A DNA stretch of 45,189 nt from Prorocentrum cordatum (lineage: Eukaryota > Sar > Dinophyceae > Prorocentrales > Prorocentraceae). Positions 19,561 to 29,803 of this stretch are shown piece after piece. Location of the stretch: contig CAUYUJ010009402.1 of NCBI GenBank assembly GCA_963575745.1, positions 208,456-253,644 of the forward strand. Direction: 5' to 3'. The translations under genes were made by a program, and so were the position numbers. The notes beneath the pieces are model-generated. The model had not been told where the DNA came from. It worked only from the letters and a program-made list of their open reading frames with translations, and ran no database searches. How positions within the stretch are numbered: position 1 is the stretch's first letter; every line of letters begins with the position of its first letter.

Positions 19561-20340
19561 AGGGGCCTCGGGGGTAGCTGGAGTCGGGGCCATGCCGACC
19601 GACTTCCAGGCCCAGTCGGCTCTTTTGAAGGTGCTGTTTGCAGCGGCTGCATCCCTCCCCACGGCGGCGCAGGGAAGCTCGACTGAGCTGTGCGAGGCGC
19701 CGCGGGAGATAGACGGGGATGCGTTGACTCCGGTGGCCATGCCAGGCGTCGCGACTGAGGGCGACTACGTGAGCCTGACTGCTGATGGCAGGCATGAGCC
19801 TAGGGCTCCTGCTTGCATGGCGAGGGTGTTCCTTGGTTTGCTGGTTTTGCCAGCGTGCGAGGCCGAGTTGGCGCCGCGCGGTGGCCCTGCCGCGCGTCGG
19901 CGACGGCGAGAGGCCACAGCGTGCTCCGATCGAGGGACCGAGCGAGCCAGCAGTGTAGCTCAAGATTAGGAAGGGCGACCGCAAAAGGACGGTTGCCACC
20001 CGGAGCCAGGTCAAGTACACCTGGTGGACGACCAGCCGAGAGAACAGGGGGTGTGGTCCGAGTAGGGCCTTGAGCCGCGTACTGTTTAGATGCGCAATTG
20101 GCGCGAGTCTAGACCTCCACGACTACGCGCCGAGGCGCTGCGGCTTATAAGTTTCACGTTCTAGAACCCTGGAGGGAGTGGTGGCCAGGCGGCGCGCTCG
20201 GGATCTTGAGTGATCCGGGTGCCATCAATTCGTAGGATGCCCGCGGACCCTTTTGTTCGAGCTGCGTTGGAGGACAAGGGGCCCCAAGATACGCTTTCCC
20301 CACGCACCCGCGCAACGTCCGCCTTTTTTTGGCGTGATGT
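19561..20340 (+). other. Copia 3' flank, no clear gene
   Basis: The RNase H frame stays open to about 19969 with an Ala/Gly/Pro-rich tail and no recognised domain. After it, the words TVATRSQVKYTWWTTSRE (about 19990-20043, + strand) look like the extreme C-terminus of a copia polyprotein. A long terminal repeat was not found: no direct repeat of this flank was seen before 17851 or 9346. Confidence 0.4.
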
Positions 20341-20600
20341 CGCGCGCCCAAACTAATAGCTTTAGGTCGGTTGTCAAATCTATTATAATAGATTTGACGC
20401 CACACTTATTAGAGTTGGCGGGGTTTTCACATCTACTATAGAAGATGCGCGGCCCAAGCTAGTAGATGTGGGGGTGGGTTCGCGCACGAGTAGATTCGGT
20501 GAGGCTTTTCAAATAAACTATAGTAAATGCGTGGCCCAAGCTAGTAGATTTGGGGGTGGGTCCGCGCGCCCAAACTATTAGATTTGGCGGTTTTTTAATT
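20340..20600 (-). repeat. TCTATTAG family, cluster 4, inverted
   Basis: Contains GCCCAAACTAATAG, CAAATCTATTATAATAGATT, GGCCCAAGCTAGTAGAT (twice) and GCCCAAACTATTAGATTTGG, the reverse complement of the words in clusters 1-3. GGTGGGTTCGCGC and GGTGGGTCCGCGC mark two successive units about 100 bp apart. It lies about 85 bp before the DinoSL relic that starts the LINE. Confidence 0.8.
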
Positions 20601-20683
20601 CAAAGAAACTGAGGCCATTCACTACCCACGGCTACCAGATCCTGGGCTCCTTATCTAAGGGGTCCTTATGCAATGCCCGCACC

Positions 20684-20705
20684 GTGCTTAGCCATTTTGG
20701 CTCCA
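20684..20705 (+). other. Decayed DinoSL (spliced-leader) relic
   Basis: Bases 20689-20705 read TAGCCATTTTGGCTCCAG. The DinoSL exon has TAGCCATTTTGGCTCAAG in this place, so 17 of 18 bases match; the five bases before it are more diverged (GTGCT for TCCG). The exon is normally added to mRNA by trans-splicing, so its presence in DNA marks a sequence copied from a mature mRNA. It lies 126 bases before the ORF1 start at 20832. Confidence 0.75.
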
Positions 20706-20831
20706 GGCCATGGAGCGCCCGACGCCCGCGAGTCGTCTTCGGCGGCGCTTCAAGCGCGATGGGCTCCGCGCTTCGAGCCAAGTGCAAGTTTTGAGCGACT
20801 GTTCGGGAGCTGGCGGCGGCGGGCCCGCGAG

Positions 20832-21981
20832 ATGGCGCCTCCTGCGGCTCCTGGCATTGCTGGTGCTCGTGGCCGTGGCGACGGTGCGTACTGGATCTGC
20901 GCCGGCCGAGCTAGCAGGCAGTGGAACTACTGCACCCGCAGCTCGCGCGCCCGACGCAAGGGCAAGGCGCCGCCCTGGGCCGCGCGGCACTCGGCCAGCC
21001 TGCCCGAGGTCGATGCCGACGGCTGGGAGCGACCAGGCAAGGGCAAGAAGGGGCGGCGCAAGGCCCGAGCCGTGGCAGCTGCCGAGGCCGCCCCAGCCGC
21101 TGGCGCAGACGCTGGCGCACCCGCGGGCCAGGGCGGGGGCGCTGCCTCCGACGCCAGCGGGCACTTGGCCAAGCTGCAGAAGGACATCACGTACCTCGAG
21201 GACTACCCCTGCCTGTCGGGCGGCAGCGATGGGTTCGTGGAGGAGCAGCCGGTGGCCCTCCGAGCTCAGCGCGACGAGTTGGCTGCGGCACTAGCTGCCG
21301 ACAAGCAGGCAGGCCTTTCTCGCGCTGCTAAGCTCCGCAGGGAGGCCCACGCCACCAGCAGGGCGGACAAGAAGTTGGCTGGAGCTCGTCGTGCCCTCGC
21401 CGATGCTGGGCAGGCCGTCGCCGGCGCGGAGGCGGAGCTGCAGGCGGCCCGCGAGAAGCTGGCTCTCAAGCGGAGGAGCAGCACAAGGCGGCGAATGAGC
21501 GCGTCGACACCTTGGAGTCGGCGGCGGCGGAGGCCCGGGACGGCCGCGAGTGCCTTCAGGTGTCGTAAGGCGATATCGCGGCCATGCGCGGGCTCTTCGC
21601 GCAGTTCCGCACGCTGCCGTCGGCGCACATGGCTGGGAACTTCCCCCGCGCCTGGGAGCTTGTGATGCAGCAGATGGCTGCGGTGGAGGCCATGCTCCCC
21701 TGGGCGCAGAGCACGCCCGCGCCGCCGACGCGGGAGTCCTGGAGCGGCAGCTGCCCACTGGATGGCGGCGAGGTGGACTCCGCTTTGGACGTGGAACTGG
21801 TTGACACGCAGCCGTTTGTGGCGCGCGGGCGTCTGGGGCGGCGGGCGCCAGCGACGGAAGTCTGGACCGAGGTATCGCCGGGGCTGGTGCGGGAGCTCGC
21901 GGAGGCGGCAGCGGGCGTGGGCGCGCTGGCTACGGTGCCCAGCGTGGCCGCGGCGGAGGCCGCGAGCAAGCGGGTGATTTA
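20832..21981 (+). pseudogene. LINE ORF1-like protein, frameshifted
   Basis: The ATG at 20832 is chosen because earlier starts fall inside the DinoSL relic. The first frame runs to about 21478: an N-terminal segment with GAYWICAGRASRQWNYC that looks like a zinc ribbon in which some Cys have changed to Arg, a basic stretch, an Ala-rich linker, and from about 21180 a long Ala/Leu/Lys/Glu coiled coil. The protein continues in another frame (21479-21981) with more coiled coil and MAGNFPRAWELVMQQMAAVE, interrupted by a TAA at 21566. LINE ORF1 proteins coat the element RNA. The intact gene at 33859 has the same plan. I recognise the layout, not a specific family. Confidence 0.65.
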
Positions 21982-22069
21982 GTTCGGCGGTGCGCCAGCT
22001 CGCCTTGGCGGAGCTCGTCCCACCTGCGCCGGCGGCCGCCAGCATCGTCTCGATGAGCGGCTCGTCGCG

Positions 22070-22700
22070 GAGCATCGGACGACCTGTTCCTGTTGCAGGA
22101 GACCAGATTCGCCTCGGGTCGCGCCGCAGAGGCTGCCCGCGGATGGCGCCCCTGCAACGGCCTCCAGGCTGCCTTCAGCCCGCGCAAGCGCACCGGTGTC
22201 AAGGCGCACGAGATGTCGTCTGGAGTGGCCGTCGTGACGGCCAGCTTCAGGGGAGTGGTACCGGTGGAGGTGGACTGGGGTGAGTTCGCTTCGCGGTGGT
22301 GGCAGTCAGCGTTTACCTAGAGCACTCGGCCCGCCTGGCGGTGCTGAGCCTGGAGCTGCTGGGGGCGCTGCAGGAGTTCCTCAACGGCCTGAGTGAGCCG
22401 TGCATTGTCGGAGGCGACTGGGACCTCGAGCCGCAGGAGATGGTGGCCGCGCGCTGTCGGAGGCGCGATCCTCGAGCCCGAGCACCCGACGTGTTTGAAC
22501 AGGAAGCACGACTTCTTCGTGGTTTCGGCGGCGCTGGCGGCACTTGGGCCGACGGTGGAGGCGATTCGGCTTCTTGCGTTGCACCCCCACGTCCCCGTGC
22601 GCCTTTCGTTTGCCCACCTGGGCGCGCCGTCGGAGGTCTGGGCGCTGCAGGCGCCTCGGCGCTTCGACATCGAGTCGGAGGTGCCCTCAGAGACCAGGGC
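22070..22700 (+). pseudogene. LINE endonuclease (EEP fold) remnant
   Basis: Pieces in three successive frames follow the order of the exonuclease/endonuclease/phosphatase fold. LFLLQETRF (22087 on) holds the Q-E-T motif with the metal-binding Glu. SGVAVVT follows, then after a shift near 22295 VAVSVYLEHSARLAVL and IVGGDWDLEP (the family's G-D-x-N motif, here with Asp for Asn). After another shift CLNRKHDFFVVS ends the fold (S-x-I-D-x-x-x-V-S in relatives, where His-Asp is catalytic). The enzyme nicks the target DNA to prime reverse transcription. Frameshifts and the Asn change make this copy inactive. Confidence 0.75.
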
Positions 22701-24669
22701 GGCGGAGCTGGTCGCCGCGGAGGGCGCGCGCTGGAAGGCCCCGCTAACGGACGAGCAAGGACTCCCCGATGAGGCGGTGAGGGAGTTCTACGAAGTGGCG
22801 GAGCAGCACCTGATCGATCTCCTGGACTTGGGCGAAGCCAGCGACCAGTTCAGAGGGCGTGCTCGAGGTCCGCCGCGTCAAGAAGTCTCTAAGGGATTTG
22901 CAGAGGATAGAGACGGCTCGTCAGGTCAGCCCGGTGACACGGCACCGGATCTCGCTGGTCGGTTGGCGAAGCAGTTGGCCTCAGCCGCTGCGCAGGAGGC
23001 GCCAGGTCATGGGCGAATGGCCCACGTGAGCCACCTGGAAGCAGCAGCCGTCTCGCTGGTGCTGAGTTTCATCCAGCAGGCCTGCAAGATGTTCTCCGTC
23101 CCGAACATGCGGCTGTTGCTGGAGGAGGTGAGGGCGTCCTCGAACAATGGCTGCTTCTTCCTGGGGGCCATTGAGGCGGCAACTACCCATCATGTCCGCT
23201 CGGATGCCCAGGCAGCCCGCAAGCGATGGCGCGACTTCGTGGACGACGCGCTGGCTGGTCGAGGACGAGTGGCGCACGCGGTCAGCAAGCCGCCTGCTGG
23301 GGAGGTTCCGTCGGTGACGTCTGACGCAGTGCCCGAGTTCCCGCGCGCGCCGATGGTCGGGCAAGCGGCGCTGGACCAGACCCTGAGGGAATGAAAGCGC
23401 CTTTGACAGGACAGGCGTGGCGCCAGTGAGCCTGAAGGAGGCGGCGGCACCAGGCCACCCATCCCGCCTTCCGAGTGGCAGGTCGTCATGGAGTTGCCCG
23501 CCATTTCGGTGGAGGAGGTGCTGGCGGTGGCCAAGACCTTCCCCAAGCGGACCGCCCTGGGCTTGGACGCCTTCCACACAAGGCTCCTGCTGCTCGTGGA
23601 CAAGCCCTTTGACGCTCGCGTGGCGGAGGTGCTCGCGGCCTGGGAGCGCGACCCCATGCCCTCGGGGCTGTTCACCACCCTGATCGTCTTCCTCGGCAAC
23701 TGATGGTGGCAGAAGGCCCATCGGCCAGATGGCCTTCTGGCTGAGACTCTGGGGGCGGACTCGCAGGAGTTACTGCGAAAGCTGGGAGCATGAACGCCAG
23801 ATTCTTGAGATCTGGGGCGTTAGCTTGGACACCAGCTGCGACAGGGCTGCCTACCTGCACAACCTCTACCTCGGCTTTGCCAGAGCCAGAGGTTTCGAGG
23901 GCGCCTCGGTCTACTTCGACATCAGCAAGTTCTACGAGTGGATCGGCCACGACCTGCTTCGTGAGGCGGCGGAGGCCAACGGCTTCAGCGCGGGGCTGGT
24001 CAAGGCCCTGCGCGTCGCCTGCGCGGGCCCCAGGCGAGCCACTGCCGACGGCGCGGTCAGTAAGGAGATCCGCGCAGCAGGCTCAATGTTTACAGGCTGC
24101 TCGTGTGCCACGACTCTCGCGAGGCTCATGCTGTTCGACTTGCTACTTCGTGGACGCTCGCTCCTGCAGGTGGGCAGAGTGGCCAACATGATCGACGATG
24201 CGGCGGGGCACGGCATTGGCACGAGGAAAATCTAGTGCGACAGATCGCCCAGTTTGCGAATGGCGTGGTCCAGATGCTGAGCGACAAGCGGCTGCCCATC
24301 AGCTGGGGCAAGGCCCAGGTTATGGCCTCGTCGGCGGAGCTGCATGGGGACCTGCTGGCGCGGGCGGGCTGGCCTCTCTCCTCCGCGGCCTCTGCGTCTG
24401 GCCAGCGCGACTTGGGCGGGGGCGTCGCGGCTGGAAGGCGCCGCCGTGCGTCTACGCAGGCGGCGTGTGAGATGGCGGCCCTCCGCCAGGCGTCCCGCCT
24501 CGCGCGCATCTTCGGGCCTGGCCTGCGGCGAGCCAGGGTGCTGCGTGGGGGGCCGACTGTCAAGGCCCTCTGGGGCTCGGCGACCTTTGGAGCGCCGCCT
24601 GTCAGGATGCGAGCTCTGAGGGTGGCAGCGGCTAAGAGCGCGGGCCGCCTGCCCCCTGGAGCTGCGTAG
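22700..24669 (+). pseudogene. LINE reverse transcriptase remnant
   Basis: After a linker region (to 23394), the reverse transcriptase is spread over four frames. 23488-23703 has TALGLDAFHTRLLLLV (the G-x-D-G/A-x-x region of finger motif 1-2) and ends before the usual I-P-K; 23729-24235 has YFDISKFYEWI (motif A with catalytic Asp), AGSMFTGCSCATTLARL (motif B, G-x-x-x-G-C) and VANMIDDAAG (motif C; Met-Ile for the usual Y-x before DD). From 24231 the next frame gives the thumb (SWGKAQVMAS, then RASTQAACEMAALRQASRL) and stops at TAG 24667. Both motif C aspartates remain. The enzyme would copy LINE RNA at the nicked target. RNase H follows in the same frame after the stop. Confidence 0.85.
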
Positions 24670-26010
24670 AGCTTTGCGCTGCAGTGCACCCCGAGGAGCT
24701 GCAGGCAGGACCCTCTGGTCATCGCGACTGGGCTGCCAGCCCAAGCCTTCTGCAGTGCGACCTGGACGCGCCAGGCCTGGCAAACCGCTGTGCAGGCATG
24801 CCTGGCGGACGCGGAGATGCTCCGGCGATGCCAGCGGCCTTGGTCGGCGGTTCGTGACCCTATTGCGGCGCTGGTGCTCACCTTGCAGCGCATTGGATGG
24901 AAGCTGACGTCGTGGGGTGCCCGCGCCCAGGATGAGCAGGGGCTCGAGTTCGAGGTCTGCATCGTCTCGCCCGTGCCCCTGGCTGAGCGGGCCCGAGAGG
25001 CGACTCGGAAGGCGGCTGCCCTTAAAGAGGCTAGAGCCCGCCCTGGGTCTCTCTGGCCTTGGAGGCGGCAGCTTGCCTGGAGGCCCGTCAACGAGCTCCT
25101 GGGTCGCGCTACCTCCGGGACCTGGACTGGCCACCACAAGGGCTGCTTGCGCTGGCTGGTCTCGCTGGCTCACTGGCCGCAGGCGCGGCTCGCCAGGCGC
25201 AAGGCAGGCATCAGCCCGAGGTGCTTGCTGTGCCAGGCTGCCGAGGGGGCGGTCCACCACCGCCACTTCGAGCACCCCGCCTGGCAGGCCTGGCCAGCGC
25301 CTGGGCTCAAGGCGGCTGCTGAGCAGGCCAACAGCATGGGGCCGCAGTTCGGAGGGCTCTTCGCTCAGGAGCTGTTCGTGGACGCATCTGCTCTGCTAAG
25401 GAGGTTGCACTGGCAGCCGAGCTGGGAGTGGCGACGCGTGGGCTGGGAGAGCCCCATGGTGGTGCCCGACGGCGCGCTGCTCTGCACAGACGGCCCCTGC
25501 ATTCACGGGAGGTCCCCCTCGCTGCGCAGCGCGGGCCGGTCCGTCATCATGATCTTTGGTAGCGTCCAGGTGCTGGCGCAAGCCTGGGGGGCGGTCCCTC
25601 CAGAGTTGCTGCCCAACCAGTCTGCGAGGGCGGGCGGGGACTATGCGGCGGCCCTTGCGCTCGCTCAGATTATGGGCAACTTCGCCCCCCCCCCCCCCCC
25701 CAGCGACTGCAAGGGCACGGTCGACTGCATCAAGAAACTCCATCGGAGCGCAGGGGCTACCTTGCTGCGCGCCCATCTATGGGCCAGGGTTGGCGATGCG
25801 GCCGAGGGGATCACGGCGAAGCACATCCCTGCTTATTCCTCGCAGGAGGCGGTCCACATGGGCGCGGTCACGGCGCTGGAGCGGGACGGCAACGTGATCG
25901 CCGACAAGCGGGCCAAGGAGGGAGCGCCCCTGCAGGCGGCATCCGACGGGGACGTCCTGGTGCTAGAGGGCCTGCTGGAAAGAGCTCGTGAGGCGGGCCG
26001 CTTCGCGTCG
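24670..26010 (+). pseudogene. LINE zinc-binding word and RNase H domain
   Basis: The thumb frame continues past the 24667 stop. CLLCQAAEGAVHHRHFEH (about 25225-25280) is a C-x-x-C...H...H cluster that dinoflagellate LINEs often carry before RNase H. The RNase H domain follows: LLCTDGPCIHG (first catalytic Asp), GGDYAAALALAQIM (helix where Glu is usual and Asp is present), SDCKGTVDCIKKL (third Asp) and GNVIADKRAKEGAP (fourth, N-x-x-A-D-x-x-A). A run of about 14 C at 25686-25700 encodes an unusual proline stretch between the second and third motifs and is prone to slippage. The domain removes element RNA after first-strand synthesis. Confidence 0.85.
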
Positions 26011-26289
26011 GAGATCGAGGTCTGCGTCGTGGGGCAGGGCCTCCGCGACTGCTGGCCGACTGAGGCGCTGGAGGAGATCGACCTCGGCGACATCGGCTGG
26101 CCACAGGGCGAGGCGGCTGCGGCGAGCGCGGCGGGCAGCGGAGCTGGGTTGGCGGCGGCAGCAGGGGCTGCGGCGCTGGCGGCGGCAGCGGCCTCGAGCT
26201 CGGCCCCCGGCGCGGCCTGCCCCTCGGCGGCCCTGAGAGGAAGGGGCACTCGCCCTCCTTCCCAACACTCGGGCCAAGGGCGCGGCCGA

Positions 26290-27123
26290 TGGGGTGGCAC
26301 CCCGCGAGCGGCCTGCAGCGGCCCCGCTGGCCAGCGCGCCTGTCGAGCAGCATCCGCTAGCGGGCGAGTCGGCGGGCGATGCCATGCGCCGCGTCGCGCG
26401 GAGGCTGCAGCTGGAGCGGGCTCAGGCCAACGCGGCGGCAGCGCAGATGCCGAGGCCGAGCCTGCGGAGAGCCAGGTGCTGCAGGGCGCGGTGGCTGAGG
26501 TGTCGCCTGCGCCCGAAGGCAGCGGTGAGAGGCCGTGGGCGGTCCACGGACATCAGCTCATGGAGGGGCCGAGGCCTTCCAAGTCTGCGCAGCCGAGCCG
26601 AGCCCTTCCAAGTCTGCGCAGCGTGCTACATGCATGCACGTGCCCCCAAGATGGCCCGGGAGGGGCTTCGGGGCGAGTGCAGCGGGGCAGAGCAGCGGGT
26701 CAGGACGGGCTTGCGGGCCCATGCGCGGCGCAACCTGGGCATGAGGGTGCTGCCTGGGTCTTAGGAGGCCATCGGCGAGCTGGCGCCGCCCTCGGCGGCC
26801 ACGAGGGCGCGCTGGGCGGCGAGGCTCGGCGTCGACGAGTCGCCTGACCAGGAGGCCCAACCAGGTGCGTCCAGCGGTGCTGCTGGCAGGCCCCAGCCGC
26901 CAGTGCCCAGTGGAGGCGGCCGTGGGCCAGGCGCGGGCGAGGCCTCGCGCCGGCGCCTGGGCGACGGAGCCGCGCTGATCCTGCCGTCGCTGGTGAGCGT
27001 GGCCAGGGTCCACGGTTTCGGGCCCCTGGAGGAGGCGCGGGACCGTGGCCGCGAGGCCCGCGGCGAGCGCGCGGCCGCAGGGCGCGGGGAAGGCGGGCCC
27101 CAGGAAGGCGAGCCAGGACCGTG
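26290..27123 (+). pseudogene. LINE C-terminal region with zinc-finger-like word
   Basis: The coding frame shifts near 26200-26290. The new frame reads an Ala/Arg-rich helical region (GDAMRRVARRLQLERAQANA), then CAACYMHARAPKMAREGLRG followed by EC, a C-x-x-C...C pattern, and RTGLRAHARRN, with a TAG at 26762 and a further open part to 27123. The second LINE (29804-30787, minus) has a comparable C-terminal zinc region, so this is probably part of ORF2. An 18-bp word (CCTTCCAAGTCTGCGCAG) is duplicated at 26575 and 26604 inside the finger. Function of the region is not established. Confidence 0.5.
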
Positions 27124-27328
27124 AGCGGCTCGCTCCTGGGTGCCCCGCCCGCGCCACGCACGCTCAAATTTGACAAGGGCGCCCGTGCGCCTGCGAAGAG
27201 TTCCCCACCTAGGCTCTGCCTAGAAGGGTTCTTACTCTCTTGGCTTAAAGGGCCGGGCAGTGGGAACCGGCCCGGGCGGTCCCCCCAGTATCCGCCGGGA
27301 GTGGTTCCCCCAGTTGCCTGGGAGTTGT

Positions 27329-27910
27329 AGCTTTAGCTTTAGCTTTAGCTTAGCTTTAGCTTAGCTTTAGCTTTAGCTTCAGCTTCAGCTTTAGCTTTAG
27401 CGTTAGCTTTAGCTTTAGCTTTAGCTTTAGTCTTAGCTTTAGCTTTAGCTTAGCTTTAGCTTGGCTTCAGCTTAGCTTTAGCTTAGCTTAAGCTTAGCTT
27501 TTGCTTAGCTGCAGCTTTGCTTTCGCTTTGCTTTATCTTAACTTTAGCTTAGCTTTAGCTCAGCTCTAGCTTAGCTTTACCTTAGCTTTACCTTAGCTTA
27601 GCTTAGCTGTAGCTTAGCATTAGCTTAGCTTTACCTTAGCTTTACCTTATCTGTAGCTTAGGCTCATCTTAGCTTTAGCTTAGCTGCAGCTTAGCTTCCG
27701 CTTCGCTTTAGCTTAGCTTTAGCTTCGCTTCAGTTTAGAGTTAGCTAAGCTTTAGCTAAGCTTTAGCTCAGCTTTAGCTGAGCTTTAGATTAGCGTCATC
27801 TTAGCTTTAGCTTTGCTTTAGCTTAGCTTTAGCTTAGCTTCAGCTAAGCTTTAGCTTAGCTTTAGCTTAGCTTTAGCTTAGCTTTAGCTTAGCTTTAGCT
27901 TAGCTTTACT
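27329..27910 (+). repeat. CTTTAG/CTTAG array at the LINE 3' end
   Basis: Almost 600 bp of TTTAGC and TTAGC words in irregular alternation (AGCTTTAGCTTAGC). The last third, from about 27830, is a regular 11-bp TTTAGCTTAGC unit. It begins directly after the LINE 3' flank (GGGAGTTGTAG) and could have grown from the element's repeat tail. Confidence 0.9.
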
Positions 27911-27949
27911 GTTACTACGAATGCTGCTTTCCAAGGGGCTCCAAATCCT

Positions 27950-28575
27950 AGGTAGGGTCGCACTGGGATGCGTTCAGTGATTTTTGAAAAATTGCCCGCA
28001 CTTTTTCATCCTTCTCACTGGCCGTCGCTTTGTCGTCCCGCGCGTCGTCGCGCCGACGATGCGCGACACGCGGTGGCGCGCCGCGCAGGCGGACGGAGCC
28101 ACTGTTGCAGCCCGCCCCCCCCCGAACGACAGACGCACGGGGAAGGGAGGGCGAGGAAAGCGCGCTGCAAGGGCGCGACTCCGAACGCCCGCCTGCACGC
28201 GGAGAGTCTGAACGGAACGCAAGGTGGCACGCGGCAGGTGCAGCACGAAACGTCCGACCAGACGCGGCCGACCCCGGCAGGGCTGTCCAGGTCGCGGTTG
28301 TTTGGTACCCCGCCCCAAAAGCGGGCGTCACCCACGGCATGGCCACAGCGCGGTTCTCGACACGGCACTCGGCATGGCGGGGGGGGGGGCACACAAATAC
28401 AGCAGGCAACACCGAGCACGGCGTCCGGCACCGAACGGCACGGCACGCGGCGCACCAGCCACACAGCACGCAGACCAGGGCCAGCAGGGGGACGTATAAG
28501 AGCCGAGGAGTGAATCGACATAATCTTCTTGGGCCGACAGCCTCCGACGCCTTCCTGCCAGTCGACAAAGGGTTA
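27950..28575. other. GC-rich region without a recognised gene
   Basis: Open frames exist on both strands but share no domain with known families. Local CGGCACGG/GGCACGCGG words recur at 28350-28460. A C run is at 28122-28130 and a G run at 28379-28389. Confidence 0.4.
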
Positions 28576-28584
28576 TGGTTCATG

Positions 28585-29753
28585 AGGGAGGAGGAGGAGG
28601 AGGAGGAGGAGGAGGAGGAGGAGGAGGAGGAGGGGAAGGGGAGTGAGGAGGAGGAGGAGGAGGAGGAGGGAGGAGGAGGAGGAGGAGGAGAGAGGAGGAG
28701 AGGAGGGAGGAGGAAGGAGGCGGAGGCAGGCAGGGAGGAGAGGAGGAGGAGGAGGAGTAGGAGGAGGGAGGACGAGGAGGAGAGGAGGAGGAGAGTGATA
28801 AGAGGAAGAAGAGGGGGATTATAGGGGAGAAGAGGGGGAGCGGGGAAGGGGAGGGAGAAGTAACGGCTGGGGGTGGGAGCAAGGGGAAAATGGGGGAGAG
28901 GGGGGGGAGGGGGAGGGGAGGAGGATTGGAGAAGGAGAGGGTGGAGGATGAGGGAGGGAACGGACGGAGGAATGGGGAGGTGGAGGAAAAGGCGGAGGTC
29001 GTGGAGGAGGAAAGTGGAGGAGGACAGGAAGAAGGAAGGATTAGGAGGAGGTGGAGGAGGAGTGAGGCACAGGAGAAGGAGGAGGAGGAGGAGGAGGAGG
29101 AGGCGGCGGAGGAGGAGGGGAGGAGATGAGTGGAGAAAGAAGGAGGTGTGGAGAAGGGAGGGACAGGAGAAGGACAAGGAGGAGGGAGGTGGGGGAGGAG
29201 GTGGTTGGTGGAGCGAGGAGGAGGAGGAGGGGGAGGAGAAGGAGGTGGAGAGGGAGAGGGGAGAGGAGGAGGAGGAGGAGGAGAGGAGGAGGAGGAGGAG
29301 GAGGAGGAGGAGGAGGAGGAGGAGGAGGAGGAGGAAGGAGGAGGAGGAGGTGGTGCCGGAGGAGGAAGAGGGGAGAGGAGGAGGAGGAGGAGGAGGAGGA
29401 GGAGAGGAGGAGGGAGGAGGAGCAGGCAGAGGAGGAGTGAGGAGGGAAGGAGGAGGAGTATGAGGAGGTGGAGGAGGAGGAGAGGAGGAAACAGGAGGAG
29501 GAGGAGGAGGAGGATGAGAGGTGGAGAAGGAGGTGATGGAGAAGGGGGGAAATGCTTTGAGAAGGACAAGGAGGAGGGCGGGTGGGGGAGAGGTTGATGG
29601 TCGCGAGGAGGAGGAGGAGGAGTAGGAGGTGGAGGAGGAGGAGGAGGAGGGGGAGGAGGAGGAGGAGGAGGAGGAGGAGGAGGAGGAGGAGGAGGAGGAG
29701 GAGGGGGAGGAGGAGGAGGAGGTGGTGCAGGAGGAGGAAGGGAGGAGGATTTT
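28585..29753. repeat. (GGA)n polypurine array, ~1.2 kb
   Basis: Almost pure purine on the + strand, GGAGGAGGA with GGGA, GAGA and GGTGGA variants. It abuts the 3' end of the minus-strand LINE. Long Glu, Gly and Arg frames (+) and Ser, Pro and Leu frames (-) over it are artefacts. Confidence 0.95.
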
Positions 29754-29803
29754 TTTAACGCTCGACCTCTGCTTGACCCCCAACGAGTGGGGACCGCCTC
29801 TCC

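Larger units (their letters stand above)
20684..27330 (+). mobile_element. LINE-like non-LTR retrotransposon, nearly full length, decayed
   Basis: In order: DinoSL relic, coiled-coil ORF1, apurinic-type endonuclease, reverse transcriptase, RNase H with a preceding zinc-binding word, and a C-terminal region with a zinc-finger-like pattern. All lie on the + strand with the order expected of an endonuclease-type LINE that carries RNase H. The coding regions contain at least six frame changes and two in-frame stops. The 3' end passes without an A-tail into an AGCTTT-type array. The 5' limit is set by the DinoSL relic and the 3' limit by the start of the array; no target-site duplication was found. 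Confidence 0.8.

Noticed and set aside
17851-20070. Complete copia element with LTRs
   Set aside because: No direct terminal repeats were found around either copia piece, and gag, protease and integrase are not adjacent to this piece.
27329-27910. Regulatory AGCT-rich region
   Set aside because: The words are a simple slipped array without distinct sites; an array growing from the LINE end is a simpler reading.
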